The notes under the pieces are model-generated. The model worked only from the letters and a program-made list of their open reading frames with translations, searched no databases and was not told the DNA's origin. Both the position numbers and the translations under genes were made by a program. From Flavobacteriales bacterium (GTDB lineage Bacteria; Bacteroidota; Bacteroidia; Flavobacteriales_D; Crocinitomicaceae), in contig CANMHB010000001.1 in NCBI GenBank assembly GCA_947497485.1, forward strand, positions 248,001 to 312,000: a DNA stretch of 64,000 nucleotides, in the 5' to 3' direction. This document shows positions 52,719 to 63,900 of this stretch, piece after piece. Every line of letters begins with the position of its first letter. The stretch's first letter is position 1.

Positions 52719-55700
52719 CTAATGTGTATTTTCAGATTCTTCTCCCTCCTCGCCTATCGTATTGCAGTGAAAATGCTTTTTCCCTTTTTTCACAAAAGGT
52801 TTAAAAGGTTCACCCTTCTCATTCGACTCAAGCATGCGATTAATGATTCGAGCTTTTTCAGATTCGTTTCTTTTTTCACGTTGTGGACTCTCGGAAGCAT
52901 CGTATAAAATCATTCCGTCAACCAGTGTCATCGATACTTTTGCATTAATGCTCAATGGATTGTCCGTCCACAAGACTAAATCCGCATCTTTTCCTGATTT
53001 AATGCTTCCCATTCGGTCATCAAGGTGCAACAGTTTCGCAGGATTTAAGGTGATAAGTTTCCAAGCTTCTTCTTCGGACATTCCTCCATATTTGACACTT
53101 TTAGCAGCTTCTTGATTCAATCTTCTACCCATTTCAGCGTCATCCGAATTGATTGCAACAACAACCCCTTGGTCTGCCATCATTTTCGCATTATACGGAA
53201 TCGCTTCGTTGACTTCGTATTTATAAGCCCACCAATCAGAAAAAGTTGAGCCGCCAACTCCGTGTTTTTTCATTTTATCAGCAATTTTATATCCTTCCAA
53301 AATATGCGTAAACGTATTGACTTTAAAATCAAGTGAATCCGCGAGATGCATCAGCATATTAATTTCACTTTGAACATACGAGTGACATGTTATAAAACGC
53401 TTTTTTTCAAGAATTTCTAATAAAACTTCAAGTTCCAAGTCCTTTCTTGGCGGGGTAACACCTTTCATTTTCATTGAAGCGTAGTAATTTTCCCATTCTT
53501 TTTTGTAAGCCTGAGCCCTCAAAAAACCATCGTAAAAAACTTGTTCAACACCCATTCTCGTTTGTGGAAAACGGAAACGGTTGTTATCTCCCCAATTGGA
53601 TTGTTTCACATTTTCACCTAAGGCACATTTAATAAATTTCGGCGAATTAGGAATAACCATTTCATCCGGTGAATGTCCCCATTTTAATTTAATTAAAGCA
53701 GATTGACCTCCAATTGGATTAGCAGATCCATGAAGTAGTTGTGCAGCAGTAACTCCACCGGCTAGTTGTCGATAAATATTAATATCATCCGGATTGACAA
53801 CATCTGCTATGCTTACTTCGGCTGAAATTGCCTGACCACCTTCATTAACCCCTTTTGAAATAGCAATATGTGAGTGTTCGTCAATAATTCCAGAAGTTAA
53901 ATGTTTTCCGTTTGCATCTATAACAAGTGCGTTTTTTGGAGGAGTTGTAACCGTATTTACACCAGTTATCTTTCCATTTTCAACGAGCACATTTGCATTG
54001 GCAATAATTCCTTCTTTTTCGTTTGTCCAAACTGTTGCATTTTTAAAATATATTAAGTTTTTCTTTGGAAGCGAATCAAATCCAAAAGCCAAATTCGGAT
54101 ACCATACGTTAACTAAATGACTTGTATCTAATTTAATTGCCGTAGATTTTGATTCCTCTTTCTCTTCTTTTGTGCGAATCGCAGACCATTGAATCCAAGA
54201 ACCGTTTGGAAGTGTTCCATCTCCTTCAAAAACACCATCCGTTTTAACCTTTCCGTGTAAATTGATACTTCCATTGAATAAATCGTCATTTACATTAAAC
54301 TGAATAGTTAGATCATTCGAGTTTCTTAAAATCGTTGCCTTTTGATTTAAGGTATCAACCTTTTTTCCATTGATTTCGTTGGTGGAAGGGATAGTTTTAA
54401 AAGTTTGAACAGAGCCTTGTGGTTTCTCAGGTGAACCTGTAATTTGAAATGTGTATTTATTTCCAGCGATGTTTAAACTATATGAACCATTGATCTCTCC
54501 AGAAGGATTTTCACTAAAAATGGTTCGTTCTCCGATTAACCAAGATTCAAGCAATTTCGCTTCTGTAGTAAACGGATCTGAGGAATAAACCGTAAAACTT
54601 GCGAGCTTGCCTTTATCTAGCGTTCCAAATTCACTTTGCATTCCAATTAGTTCTGCTGGATTTGTGGTTAGCGCAGCTAATGCATCTTCCGTTTTTAGTC
54701 CCCGAGAAATCGTTTTTCTAAGATTTGACCAAAACACATCAATGGTTTTAACACCTGCAGATGAAAAGCAAAACTTCACTCCTTGATCTGACAACAATTT
54801 CGCGTTAGATGGAGCAAGTTCCCAATGCTTTAAATCACTTAAAGGAACTTGACGAGCGATATAAGGATCTTTAACATCATACGCTTCCGGAAAATTAAGA
54901 GGGATAACTACAGATAAATTGTATTTTTTTAAATCTTTGGCTATCAAATACTCATTTCCACTTCCAAGGAAACTAAAATTCACGTTAAATTCTTTTGCGA
55001 TTTTATGTGCTCTTAAAATTTCCCATTTGTCATCAACTTGAAAAAAGGAAGGTATTGAACTATTAGAAAACCATTTTTCCATCGAAATAGATGTTTCCGT
55101 TTTTTTAACAGTCTCGGAATAATACTTTAAATCATAAAATGCTTGTCGCAGTATAGCTATTGAACCCATTTGTGATGATGGATAACCATTTGAAGAACTT
55201 CCCTTTGAGAAAGAATAGTACTGGGCGGCACTCGTTTTTATGGTTTGCCTATTTACATTTTGATTTCCAAGTGACATTAAAACACCTGTTCCACGTGCAA
55301 TTCCATCTTGAATATGCGAAAGAGCAAAACCAAAACCCATTTTCTGATAATTCTCATTCGATTTGGCATCAATTTCATACAAGCGAGAGGCTTCAACTTC
55401 AGGGTGAATGGCCTCATTCCAATACAGCGAACCTTTTGAACCGAAGGTATTTCTGAAAGATCGATCATCTCCTTTTGGCATTCCGACATTCGAATTGAGT
55501 TCAATGAATGCAGGCAGAATCACTTTTGAAGAACAATCAATCTGAACGACATCATCGTATTTCTTCCCTACTGAAAAAACATCTAGAATTCGATTACCTT
55601 GAATCAATAAATTTGCTTTCTCTAGTTTAACTTTAGGCGAAATATAAATTGTCGCGTTGGTCAAAAGAATTTTTTCTGGTTTCGAATCTTTTACGCCGTT

Positions 55701-55772
55701 ATCAGGTTTGAATTGTGCTCCTGCGTATTGTAAAATCAGCAAAAAAGCTAATAATAGAATTCTGTTTTTCAT
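52719..55772 (-). CDS. Exported tandem amidohydrolase protein, inactive plus active domain
   Basis: 1017 residues with signal peptide ending YAGAQF. The N-terminal amidohydrolase-like half (about 30-420) has ILPAFIELNSNVG where the metal HxH should be, so it looks degenerate. A beta-rich middle section (about 425-560) follows. The C-terminal half (about 570-980) keeps all ligands: IIDEHSHIAIS, FITCHSY, NTFTHILEGYK and INSDDAEMGR. It probably hydrolyses a peptide or cyclic amide substrate in the periplasm; which one is unknown. It is the first gene of the three-gene unit with the second amidohydrolase and the beta-barrel protein. Confidence 0.9.
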   Translation of the reverse strand: MKNRILLLAFLLILQYAGAQFKPDNGVKDSKPEKILLTNATIYISPKVKLEKANLLIQGNRILDVFSVGKKYDDVVQIDCSSKVILPAFIELNSNVGMPKGDDRSFRNTFGSKGSLYWNEAIHPEVEASRLYEIDAKSNENYQKMGFGFALSHIQDGIARGTGVLMSLGNQNVNRQTIKTSAAQYYSFSKGSSSNGYPSSQMGSIAILRQAFYDLKYYSETVKKTETSISMEKWFSNSSIPSFFQVDDKWEILRAHKIAKEFNVNFSFLGSGNEYLIAKDLKKYNLSVVIPLNFPEAYDVKDPYIARQVPLSDLKHWELAPSNAKLLSDQGVKFCFSSAGVKTIDVFWSNLRKTISRGLKTEDALAALTTNPAELIGMQSEFGTLDKGKLASFTVYSSDPFTTEAKLLESWLIGERTIFSENPSGEINGSYSLNIAGNKYTFQITGSPEKPQGSVQTFKTIPSTNEINGKKVDTLNQKATILRNSNDLTIQFNVNDDLFNGSINLHGKVKTDGVFEGDGTLPNGSWIQWSAIRTKEEKEESKSTAIKLDTSHLVNVWYPNLAFGFDSLPKKNLIYFKNATVWTNEKEGIIANANVLVENGKITGVNTVTTPPKNALVIDANGKHLTSGIIDEHSHIAISKGVNEGGQAISAEVSIADVVNPDDINIYRQLAGGVTAAQLLHGSANPIGGQSALIKLKWGHSPDEMVIPNSPKFIKCALGENVKQSNWGDNNRFRFPQTRMGVEQVFYDGFLRAQAYKKEWENYYASMKMKGVTPPRKDLELEVLLEILEKKRFITCHSYVQSEINMLMHLADSLDFKVNTFTHILEGYKIADKMKKHGVGGSTFSDWWAYKYEVNEAIPYNAKMMADQGVVVAINSDDAEMGRRLNQEAAKSVKYGGMSEEEAWKLITLNPAKLLHLDDRMGSIKSGKDADLVLWTDNPLSINAKVSMTLVDGMILYDASESPQREKRNESEKARIINRMLESNEKGEPFKPFVKKGKKHFHCNTIGEEGEESENTH

Positions 55773-55808
55773 TGAATAAATTAAGGGTATGAAATTACGA
55801 AAAGAAAT

Positions 55809-56492
55809 TTATTTTCGATTCACATATTTAAGTGCTTCGCGTTTCGCAAGACCAACTATTTCGTGTTTTTCTACAAATTTTTCAACCCAATTTGGATCCG
55901 TTTTAGCATATTCACGAAGAGACCAACCAATTGATTTTTGGATGAAAAACTCCTTATTACTTTTAAACCGAACAATTTGATTTTCAAGCGTATTCAAGTT
56001 TGTTTTTTGCTTGTATCTCAATTGAAAAATGATTGTAGCACGATGTAACCAAAAACTATTTTCGACGGACCATTCTTCAATAACTTCCAACATTTTTTCG
56101 GGAAATTTTTGACCGTATTTTCCCAACACATTACTTGACAATAAATCTACGGTATCCCACCAAGATTTGCTAGAAATCAAAAATTTGAAGTTATCATGAT
56201 CTAATTCCTGAATTTCAGAGATCTTCCATGAATTCAACCAATCCATTGCGACATACTGAAATTCTCGTTCTTCTTTTTCCCAGAGTTCATAAATAATTTC
56301 CCAACGCTGTTCACTACTCAAATTTTGAGGCAACTGCCTTTTCCAGGTGGAAAACATTTCTTTACGAGGAACACTAGTTACACCAAGAAAATCAAATTGA
56401 TTGCGCATGTATTGTTTCATGCCAACTGCGCGATGCGAATCCTTTGAATTATCAAGTAACTCAGTTAAACGATGAATATGTTCTTGAATCAT
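55809..56492 (-). CDS. DNA alkylation repair protein (AlkD-like HEAT repeat)
   Basis: 227 residues of helical HEAT-like repeats with the AlkC/AlkD family pattern: MKQYMRNQFDFLGV, WEKEEREFQYVAMDWLNS, LISSKSWWDTVDLLSSNV and FFIQKSIGWSLREYAKTDP. AlkD enzymes excise bulky alkylated bases without base flipping. I use the ATG at 56492 (MIQEHIHRLTELL). The open frame reaches back to a TTG at 56507, but that lies in the P1 stem of the RNase P RNA gene. Its promoter is unclear because rnpB ends just upstream. Confidence 0.9.
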   Translation of the reverse strand: MIQEHIHRLTELLDNSKDSHRAVGMKQYMRNQFDFLGVTSVPRKEMFSTWKRQLPQNLSSEQRWEIIYELWEKEEREFQYVAMDWLNSWKISEIQELDHDNFKFLISSKSWWDTVDLLSSNVLGKYGQKFPEKMLEVIEEWSVENSFWLHRATIIFQLRYKQKTNLNTLENQIVRFKSNKEFFIQKSIGWSLREYAKTDPNWVEKFVEKHEIVGLAKREALKYVNRK

Positions 56493-56501
56493 AAATAAAA
56501 A

Positions 56502-56889
56502 AGGCAAATCATAAGCCGGGTTCTGTGTCCTTTGTTGAAAATCAACTCAGTATCTATCATTTATCTAGCACTGACGTCACCATCAGCGTCAATCGACCTA
56601 CCCTCCGAGATCGGACGAGCAGCCCTCAATCCTCGGTATATTTGGTCTTTCAGTTCGTAAGGTTTACCTTGCCTCCGACATCACTGCCTGAGCGGTGGGC
56701 TCTTACTCCACCTTTTCACCTTTTCCAAGACGAAGCCAAAGCCTGTCGAGGTAGTTTTCCTTTCTGTGGCACTTTCTATTCCCCTGAAATCACTTTCAAA
56801 AGACCTTCCTGTTAGGAAGTACGATGCTCTATACTGCCCGGACTTTCCTCTCTTTCGACGAATCGAAACAGCGATAGACTGATTTGCCT
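56502..56889 (-). ncRNA. rnpB: RNase P RNA
   Basis: Minus-strand gene for the catalytic RNA that cuts the 5' leader from tRNA precursors. The P4-region consensus GAGGAAAGTCCGGGC is at 56836-56850, the 3' ACAGAACCCGGCTTA consensus at 56512-56526, and the AGAGCCCACCG element lies near 56692-56702. The ends are fixed by the P1 helix: 5' AGGCAAATC (56881-56889) pairs with 3' GATTTGCCT (56502-56510), followed by a TTTTTTATTTA run that may act as terminator. It is preceded by a TAACTTTG promoter box. Type A layout likely; full folding not done. Confidence 0.95.
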
Positions 56890-56893
56890 AAAA

Positions 56894-56901
56894 CAAAGTT
56901 A
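56894..56901 (-). promoter_or_regulatory. -7 element TAACTTTG of rnpB
   Basis: Exact TAnnTTTG on the minus strand, followed by 4 nt (TTTT) and then the first base of the P1 helix at 56889. This gives a good estimate of the box-to-start distance in this genome. The box sits just after the stop codon (56906) of the upstream T9SS gene, so any -33 contact is inside that gene. No TTG seen there. Confidence 0.6.
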
Positions 56902-56905
56902 CGGA

Positions 56906-57988
56906 TTAGTTTTTAGTTACCCGAATGGTTTTGGAACCATTGTTTGTAATTACTGATACCAAATATGTGCCGTTTTCCAGATTAGATATGTCAACATCTA
57001 AATAGGTTGAATTTACAGAATCTATCCTTTTTACAAGTTTACCATTCAATTCATGAATCTGAATTCCGTCAATAATTGCTTGGCTGTTTATGGATAATTT
57101 ATCTTTTGAAGGATTAGGATAAATAGTAGTCAAAACATCATTTTCTTGAATACTTGCGAAATCTATATATGCATCTTGGTATTCAATAGACTGAACTTGC
57201 TGCTGTCCACCAGCTTCTCTGACGATAATTTTCAAAAGTGCATCCTTTTTTACTTGTGCAATCCACTCGTATTCAAAGCTCGTTGATATTGGCGGGACAA
57301 ACCAACTCGGTGTTCCGAAAAATGATTGATAAATTGAATCCAATTCGACAATTTCTCTTTTTACCCGGATGACATCAAATGTTCCGAAAGGCAAAAGCAA
57401 TTGACCAAAACCGTCTACAACACTATGAACATCGCGATGCTGTTTTATTATTAGATTAGTTGCTGGATTCAAATCTACAACCGTATAACCTACTGTATTA
57501 AAATCCTGCCCATAAGACATAGGGAATTTATATTTCGTTTCAATTGTATCAGAGGGAAATGCAACATCAAGACCTTCTACCTTTACAGAAAAACCAACTT
57601 TGGTAATTGAGTCAGTCAATGACCGTTGGTAAGAACGAGCGTCAGAAAGGTTAATCGGAAGAAAGTTGCCCAATTGATTTAAATTCAGGGTATTTTCAGG
57701 AATGAAATACGAAGCTTGATAATTCGTTGGAGCAAACAGACCAAATGAGACTTGCACTGGGCTAAAGCCAATCGAAGTAAATTCTCTCACAAATTGAGAA
57801 TCGGCTATTAGAGTTGAATAATCCCAGTTGTAATTTTGACCAGTTGCATTTGGATCATTGGACGTAAAGGTTGTGGTGCTAATTCGAACTGTATCACCAG
57901 CATTTGGAAAATCATTCTCAGTCAACGTTATTTGACTAATGGAATAATTGCATATTAAAAGAAAGAAAACTGAAATGCTCCTCATCAT
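56906..57988 (-). CDS. Secreted protein with type A T9SS sorting domain
   Basis: 360 residues with a signal peptide (about 1-18, ending YSISQ), a beta-rich middle region without a recognised family (DYSTLIADSQFVREF, IIKQHRDVHSVVDGFG), and a type A CTD over about the last 80 residues: IYPNPSKDKLSIN, IQIHELNGKLVKRID, NLENGTYLVSV and TIRVTKN. It would be exported by the T9SS and released or lipopolysaccharide-anchored. Its ATG overlaps the stop of the giant upstream gene by 4 bp, so the two are co-translated. Confidence 0.88.
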   Translation of the reverse strand: MMRSISVFFLLICNYSISQITLTENDFPNAGDTVRISTTTFTSNDPNATGQNYNWDYSTLIADSQFVREFTSIGFSPVQVSFGLFAPTNYQASYFIPENTLNLNQLGNFLPINLSDARSYQRSLTDSITKVGFSVKVEGLDVAFPSDTIETKYKFPMSYGQDFNTVGYTVVDLNPATNLIIKQHRDVHSVVDGFGQLLLPFGTFDVIRVKREIVELDSIYQSFFGTPSWFVPPISTSFEYEWIAQVKKDALLKIIVREAGGQQQVQSIEYQDAYIDFASIQENDVLTTIYPNPSKDKLSINSQAIIDGIQIHELNGKLVKRIDSVNSTYLDVDISNLENGTYLVSVITNNGSKTIRVTKN

Positions 57989-60900
57989 CGAATTAAATTC
58001 ACGTGACCATTAAAATTACTTATTCTGTTGGACATTGAATCTTTAACTTGAATTGTCCAAACGTAAGTTCCTATTGGAACAGGAGCTCCTTCAAATGTAC
58101 CATCCCAACCATCACCAACTTGATCTGATGTGAAAATTATTTCTCCCCAGCGATTGTAGATATTAAACAAATAACCAGATTTTCTATCGTAACCAGAACT
58201 TAAAACTGGAATGAACAATTCATTTAATTCATCGCCATCAGGAGTAAATGAATTCGGTACATGAATTACCAACTCATCAACAACGGTTATTTGTTTTCTA
58301 ACGGTATCTGAACAACCATCTTGAGCTGAGGCAACTAGCGTAACTATATAGAAACCTGCATCATCATATGTATAATATGGATTCTCAAGGATACTCTGGG
58401 CTGCAGAAGGCGGAGCAATACCATCCCCAAAATACCATTCAAAACTTGTTGCATTTTGCGAATTATTCTCAAATGTGAACTCTGGATTCAGAATGGATTG
58501 GGTTGCCGAAAAAGGATCTGTATAAAAATCTGCTTTTATTTCATTTACACACAAATAATCCTGCTGTGTGGAACTAGCCGTACACCCTTCAGCTGTTGTT
58601 GTGGTTAGCGTCACATCATAGCATCCGTATTCATCAAAACACATTGTAACTGTTCCCATCTGAGTTGATGTGATTCCATTTCCAAAATCCCATACAACCG
58701 AAGCACTTGGAGGACCAGCTGTTTCATCTGTCAATACAGGACAAAATGGTAAACATCCACCGAAGTTTATATCAGAAGAAAAGATAGGAACTGGCATAGG
58801 ATTTACAATGACATTTATGTCAGCTGTGTCTGTACAATTATTTTGATCATAACCAACAACTTCATATAGTTCAGATGAAATTGGGGTCAACGTATAATCT
58901 GATGTTGCTGGACCATTTGTCCATTGATAATTTATAGCTCCACTAGCAGTTAAAGTAGTCGTTTCTCCAGCACATAAAACCGTATCTGGACTGCTTATAG
59001 TGACTGTTGGCAACGAATTAACAATTAAATTCATTGTATCAGTAGATCTACATTGTGTTGTAATAGAAGTACCGATAACGATATACGTACCTGACTCTGA
59101 TGGCGTAAATGGTTCTCCGTTGTTAACTAATATTAAATCATTACTCCAATCAAATAACGTATTTCCATCATCTATGGATGCTGATAATGTATATGATTCA
59201 CCAAAACAAACTGCATCATCTGGTCCAGCATTAACGACAGGAGGAAGCTCATTAAAGTGAGTGATTTCAATATCATCAGTACTTTGACATAAATGTTGAT
59301 CAGTAACAGTAACTGTCAATGTAACTGTATTGTTTGGGCAGAATTGTTGTCCCTGAGAGCCGCCTTGGTCCCATGAATAATTCATAACACCAAAACCAAC
59401 ACCAGTTGCGTTTAATTCAATGCATTGACCAATACACACAAATGTATCTACCCCCGCATTGACATCAGGAAGCGGATTTACGCAGATTGTAACAACCTCA
59501 ACATCACCAGGACATGTTAATCCATTAGATGTATATTGAGGAGTTACATTGAAATTTGCACACAAATCATTTCCTGGATCAGAAGGATTTAAAGCTGTGA
59601 ATGAAGGGATATTATCTATTCCCGTATCAGGTGAGTTTATTCCGTCGCCTGATCTAGTCCAAGTAAATGAGGCAGGTAAATCTGCAGTGAAATTAACCTG
59701 ATTTGTAAGTGTGTTGTGACAATATTGCATATCGGCAATAGGATCCATAATTGGTCTCGGAACGACAACTATTTCAAATGTTTCAGAAATTCCATCACAA
59801 CCATCTAGAACTGGTGTAACAACTATATTTGCATTTCCTGAAATATTTTGAGTTTCCCATTGCGGAATACAATCTTCTCCTTGAGAAGCTGGCATTCCAA
59901 TACCCGTATTACCAAATTGCCATTCATAAGTAGCTTCAACAACAGCGTTGTTGAAACAAATTTGCGGTACAATGACCTCAGAACAATTAATTATATCTTG
60001 AGGTATGTTTGCCATAGTAAGAATCGGTTTTACTACAATGGTAAAATTCGCTGTATCACCATAGCATCCATCTAATTCAGGTACTACTTCAAAGTTGGCT
60101 GTTTTATCCAAAACATTTATATTGTTATCAACGAAAGTATTATTTGTTGTAAAGGAAGGTATGAAATTTATTCCATCATAATTAATCGGATCGAAAGGTA
60201 GACTTGGGCTTCCGATTGAAGGATTATCGCAATTCCAACCAAAAGTAGCACCATTTGTGCCAACAAAATTAATCTGAGGTGCGGTAACATTTCCACAATA
60301 AATTAAATCAGAAATGTTAGACACTACTGGCTTTAACTTCACATTAATTGTGACTAAATGAGGGTCACCGAAACAACCATTAAATTCTGAATTTACAGTA
60401 ACAACAGCCGATTCCAATGAGGTATTTGTAGTGTTTTCTGTTACGTCAATAAGGGAATTTCCACTACCATTATTTATTCCAGTCGTACTTCCATTCAAAA
60501 CAGTCCATGATACATTCGTTCCAACGGAAGGAATCGTATTAAATGGGATATTCACGGTTTCTCCAGGACAAAATGTAAATTCGGTTCCAATTGTTGAAAC
60601 ACTAGGTGTCGGACTTACAGTGAAAATAAGAGTATCAATATCTCCAGCACATCCATTGTTAAATGAAGAAACTATAATTGTATCGGATTTTGGTGTATAT
60701 CCATTTGTTGCATCCAAATTATCTCCAATAAAAGGTGCAATTCCAGAAACATTATTTCCATAATTCGGATTGAGCCCCACATTTTCATCACCGACCCAAT
60801 CAAATGTTGTTCCTGCTAGTGGACTTAAAAACAAGATTTCTTCTGAAAGTTCTCCATGACATAAGCTGTCAAAACTAGGGCTAATTATTAAATCAGGAAT

Positions 60901-63900
60901 TGGTTTTACTAAAACAACAAACGTATCCGGGATTCCATTACAGAACCCATTTGTAGGGGTAACAATAATCGAATCTGTTCCCGGAGTTAAAGGTCCACAA
61001 ATAGGAATACCATCCTGGCCAAAATTCGGTATACCAGTCAAATTATTAATATTATCCCAATTGTAATGAATCGAAGGATTGTTAAATGTCCCACTGAACG
61101 TGACTGGGGTTAACATTTCCCCTTCACAATATACAAAATCAGAGGTAGGGAGAATTGTAGGAACTAAATCTGAAGATTGTATGATGAAATTATCTGCTAT
61201 TCCCTGACAAGTGAGTGTAATACCATTGTATGTTGTACTAATACTTGGGGTAACCGTAAAGTTTGAAATGTTATTGCCATCTAATTCAAAACTTGGAACA
61301 CAATTAACCCCTGGAGTAGCTAAAGTTACATATGAAGGAACATTACTCCAATTATAAATAGCATTTGCGCCATGACTACCATTAAAGCAAATTTGATTTG
61401 TAAACTCACCATCACATCCTCCTTGATCAACAGTAGGGTATACTGTCGGTACAGGATGAACTATTATATGAAATTCATCAGGCACTCCATTACACCCATT
61501 AAATGTTGGAGTAACAGTTATAATACCATCTAAAACCGGAACAATAGAATCTGGTGTAAAAGTTGCAGGTATATTATCCCCAGAACCACTAACGATTCCG
61601 ATATTAGCACCAGTCGCATCCCAAGTGAATGTTACCGGAGTTAAAGCATTGGAAATTTGAAATTGTATTGGGCTTGTTTGCGTATTTCCACACAAATTCT
61701 GATCAGGGGTAGAAACAATAACTGGCACTGGGTTAACACAAATTGTGAACGGGCTCGGAGAGCTAGTACATCCGTTATAATTTGCTACGACTGATAAATT
61801 ACCACATTGCGTTTCATTACCGGTATTCGTTGGGTCAAATGGGACAATATCTCCTGTTCCCGTATTTGAATTTAAACCTATTGATGTGTTATTATTGAAC
61901 CATTGATAAGTGGCAAACCCGTCCAAATTTCCAGTGAAATCAATACCACTCCAGGCTTGATTATTACATAAATTGAAATTAGTTGATGGGCTAATAAATA
62001 CATTTGGTGTTTGTTTTACAACAATTTTAAATGTCGTTGAAATACCATTGGAACAACTCTCATATGAAGGATTCACTGTAATGATTGCTTCTTGCCAAGC
62101 ATTTGGAGCAACAAAAGTTAACTCTGGATTTGTAGCAAATGGAGATACTTGACTACTATTTGTTGGTCCTGTTGGAAAACTTACATCTCCATTTTCAGAA
62201 ATTGATGGGTTCGCATGCGACCAACTAAAAGTCATGCCTGTTACATTACCTGTGAACACCTTTCCTGGATATAAATTACCAGAACAAAGTGTATCATTAA
62301 CCATTGGATTAACAACAAGTTGGGGGACAATAATTATTTTATGTTCAATTGGCTCACCTTCACAACCATTAAACACGGGTGTTATATCAATAAATGCGGT
62401 GTCTGCATCTGCTAAAGGTGTTACTCCGGCAGAAGGAATGCTATTTGTTAAATTACCACTTGTAAGTAAACTTAACGGATTATCATTATTTATCCAATTA
62501 AATGCCACTCCAACTGGTGATCCTGAAAGTGGAACAGCACTTGAGACTTGTCCAAAACAAACAATTTGATCAACAACTGAATTAATCGTAGGTTCTTGCT
62601 GAATATTTAAAGTTTGAGTGAAAATACTACCCGAACATCCATTACTTGAAAAGGGTAAAATAGTATATACTACACTCACACTTGGCGATGTCGTGTTTGT
62701 CCACGCATCATCAGCAATAACAGTAGATGAAAGTCCGTTTCCAATTGCAGGATTTCCACCTGAAGACAACAGGCCATTTGAATTGAGGTTGGTAATATCA
62801 TAAATTGCAACTGGCAAACCATTTGTAGAAGTTGCAGCAGCAACAGAGGAAGGAGCATCGCTACAAACTAATGCCGTTTGATTCAAAACAACTGGCTCTG
62901 GATTAACGGTAACCGTAACCGTAAATGAAGACCCCAAACAACCACTAGAGCTTACTGGAACAACCGTATAAACCACATTCACAGGCGCTGCAGTTGTATT
63001 CGTAAAAGCATCATCGGCTAAATCTGCTGCTGTTAATCCATTACCTACCGCCGCTCCACCTGCTGATACAGTTAATCCATTCAAATTCAAACTCGTAATA
63101 TTATACGTTGCTGCTCCAATTGATGTGCTCGAATTGAATGAAACTCCAACCGCTACATCGGAACAAACTGCCAAAGGAGTCTGATTTGCTACAACAGGTT
63201 CAGGATTTACCGGTAAAGTCACACTAAACGAAGATCCCTCACATCCAACAGCACTAACCGGCACTACCGTGTATCCAACACTAACTTGAGATAATGTTGT
63301 ATTTGTATATGCATCATCCGAAAGTGAAGTTGACACTAATCCATTTGTAACAGCAGCTCCACCAGATGATAATGCTAATCCATTTAGATTTAATCCTGTT
63401 ACGTTGTATGTTGATGCTGCTACGGAACTACTTGATGAGAATGGAACACCTGCAACCACATCTGAACAAACTGCTGCAATTGTTTGATTTGCTACAACTG
63501 GCTCTGGATTAATTGTAATCGATGTGGTAAATGGATTACCAGAACAACCTGTAGTTGTTGATACTGGAACGATTGTATAAACTACATTAATAGCGTTTGA
63601 CGAGGTATTCGTCCATGCATCATCAAAAATCACATTTGAAGAAAATCCTGTTCCAATCGATGGAGATCCTGCTGATGAGGTTAATCCATTTGAAACCAAT
63701 GATGTAATATTGTACGTGGATATTGAAACACCATTCGTAGATGATGGTAAGTTTAAGGAAGTTGTTAAATCACTACAAACTGATCCGGCCTGATTGTTTA
63801 CTATCGCCTCTGGATTAACGGTAACCGTAACCGTAAATGAAGATCCCAAACAACCACTAGAGCTTACTGGAACAACTGTATAAACCACATTCACAGGCGC

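Noticed and set aside
56493..56507. TTG start of the alkD-like gene at 56507
   Set aside because: It lies within the 3' strand of the RNase P RNA P1 helix; the ATG at 56492 is better.
62234..62803. Plus-strand ORFs opposite the repeat region of the giant T9SS protein
   Set aside because: They follow the repetitive codon pattern of the sense gene and have no independent start signals.
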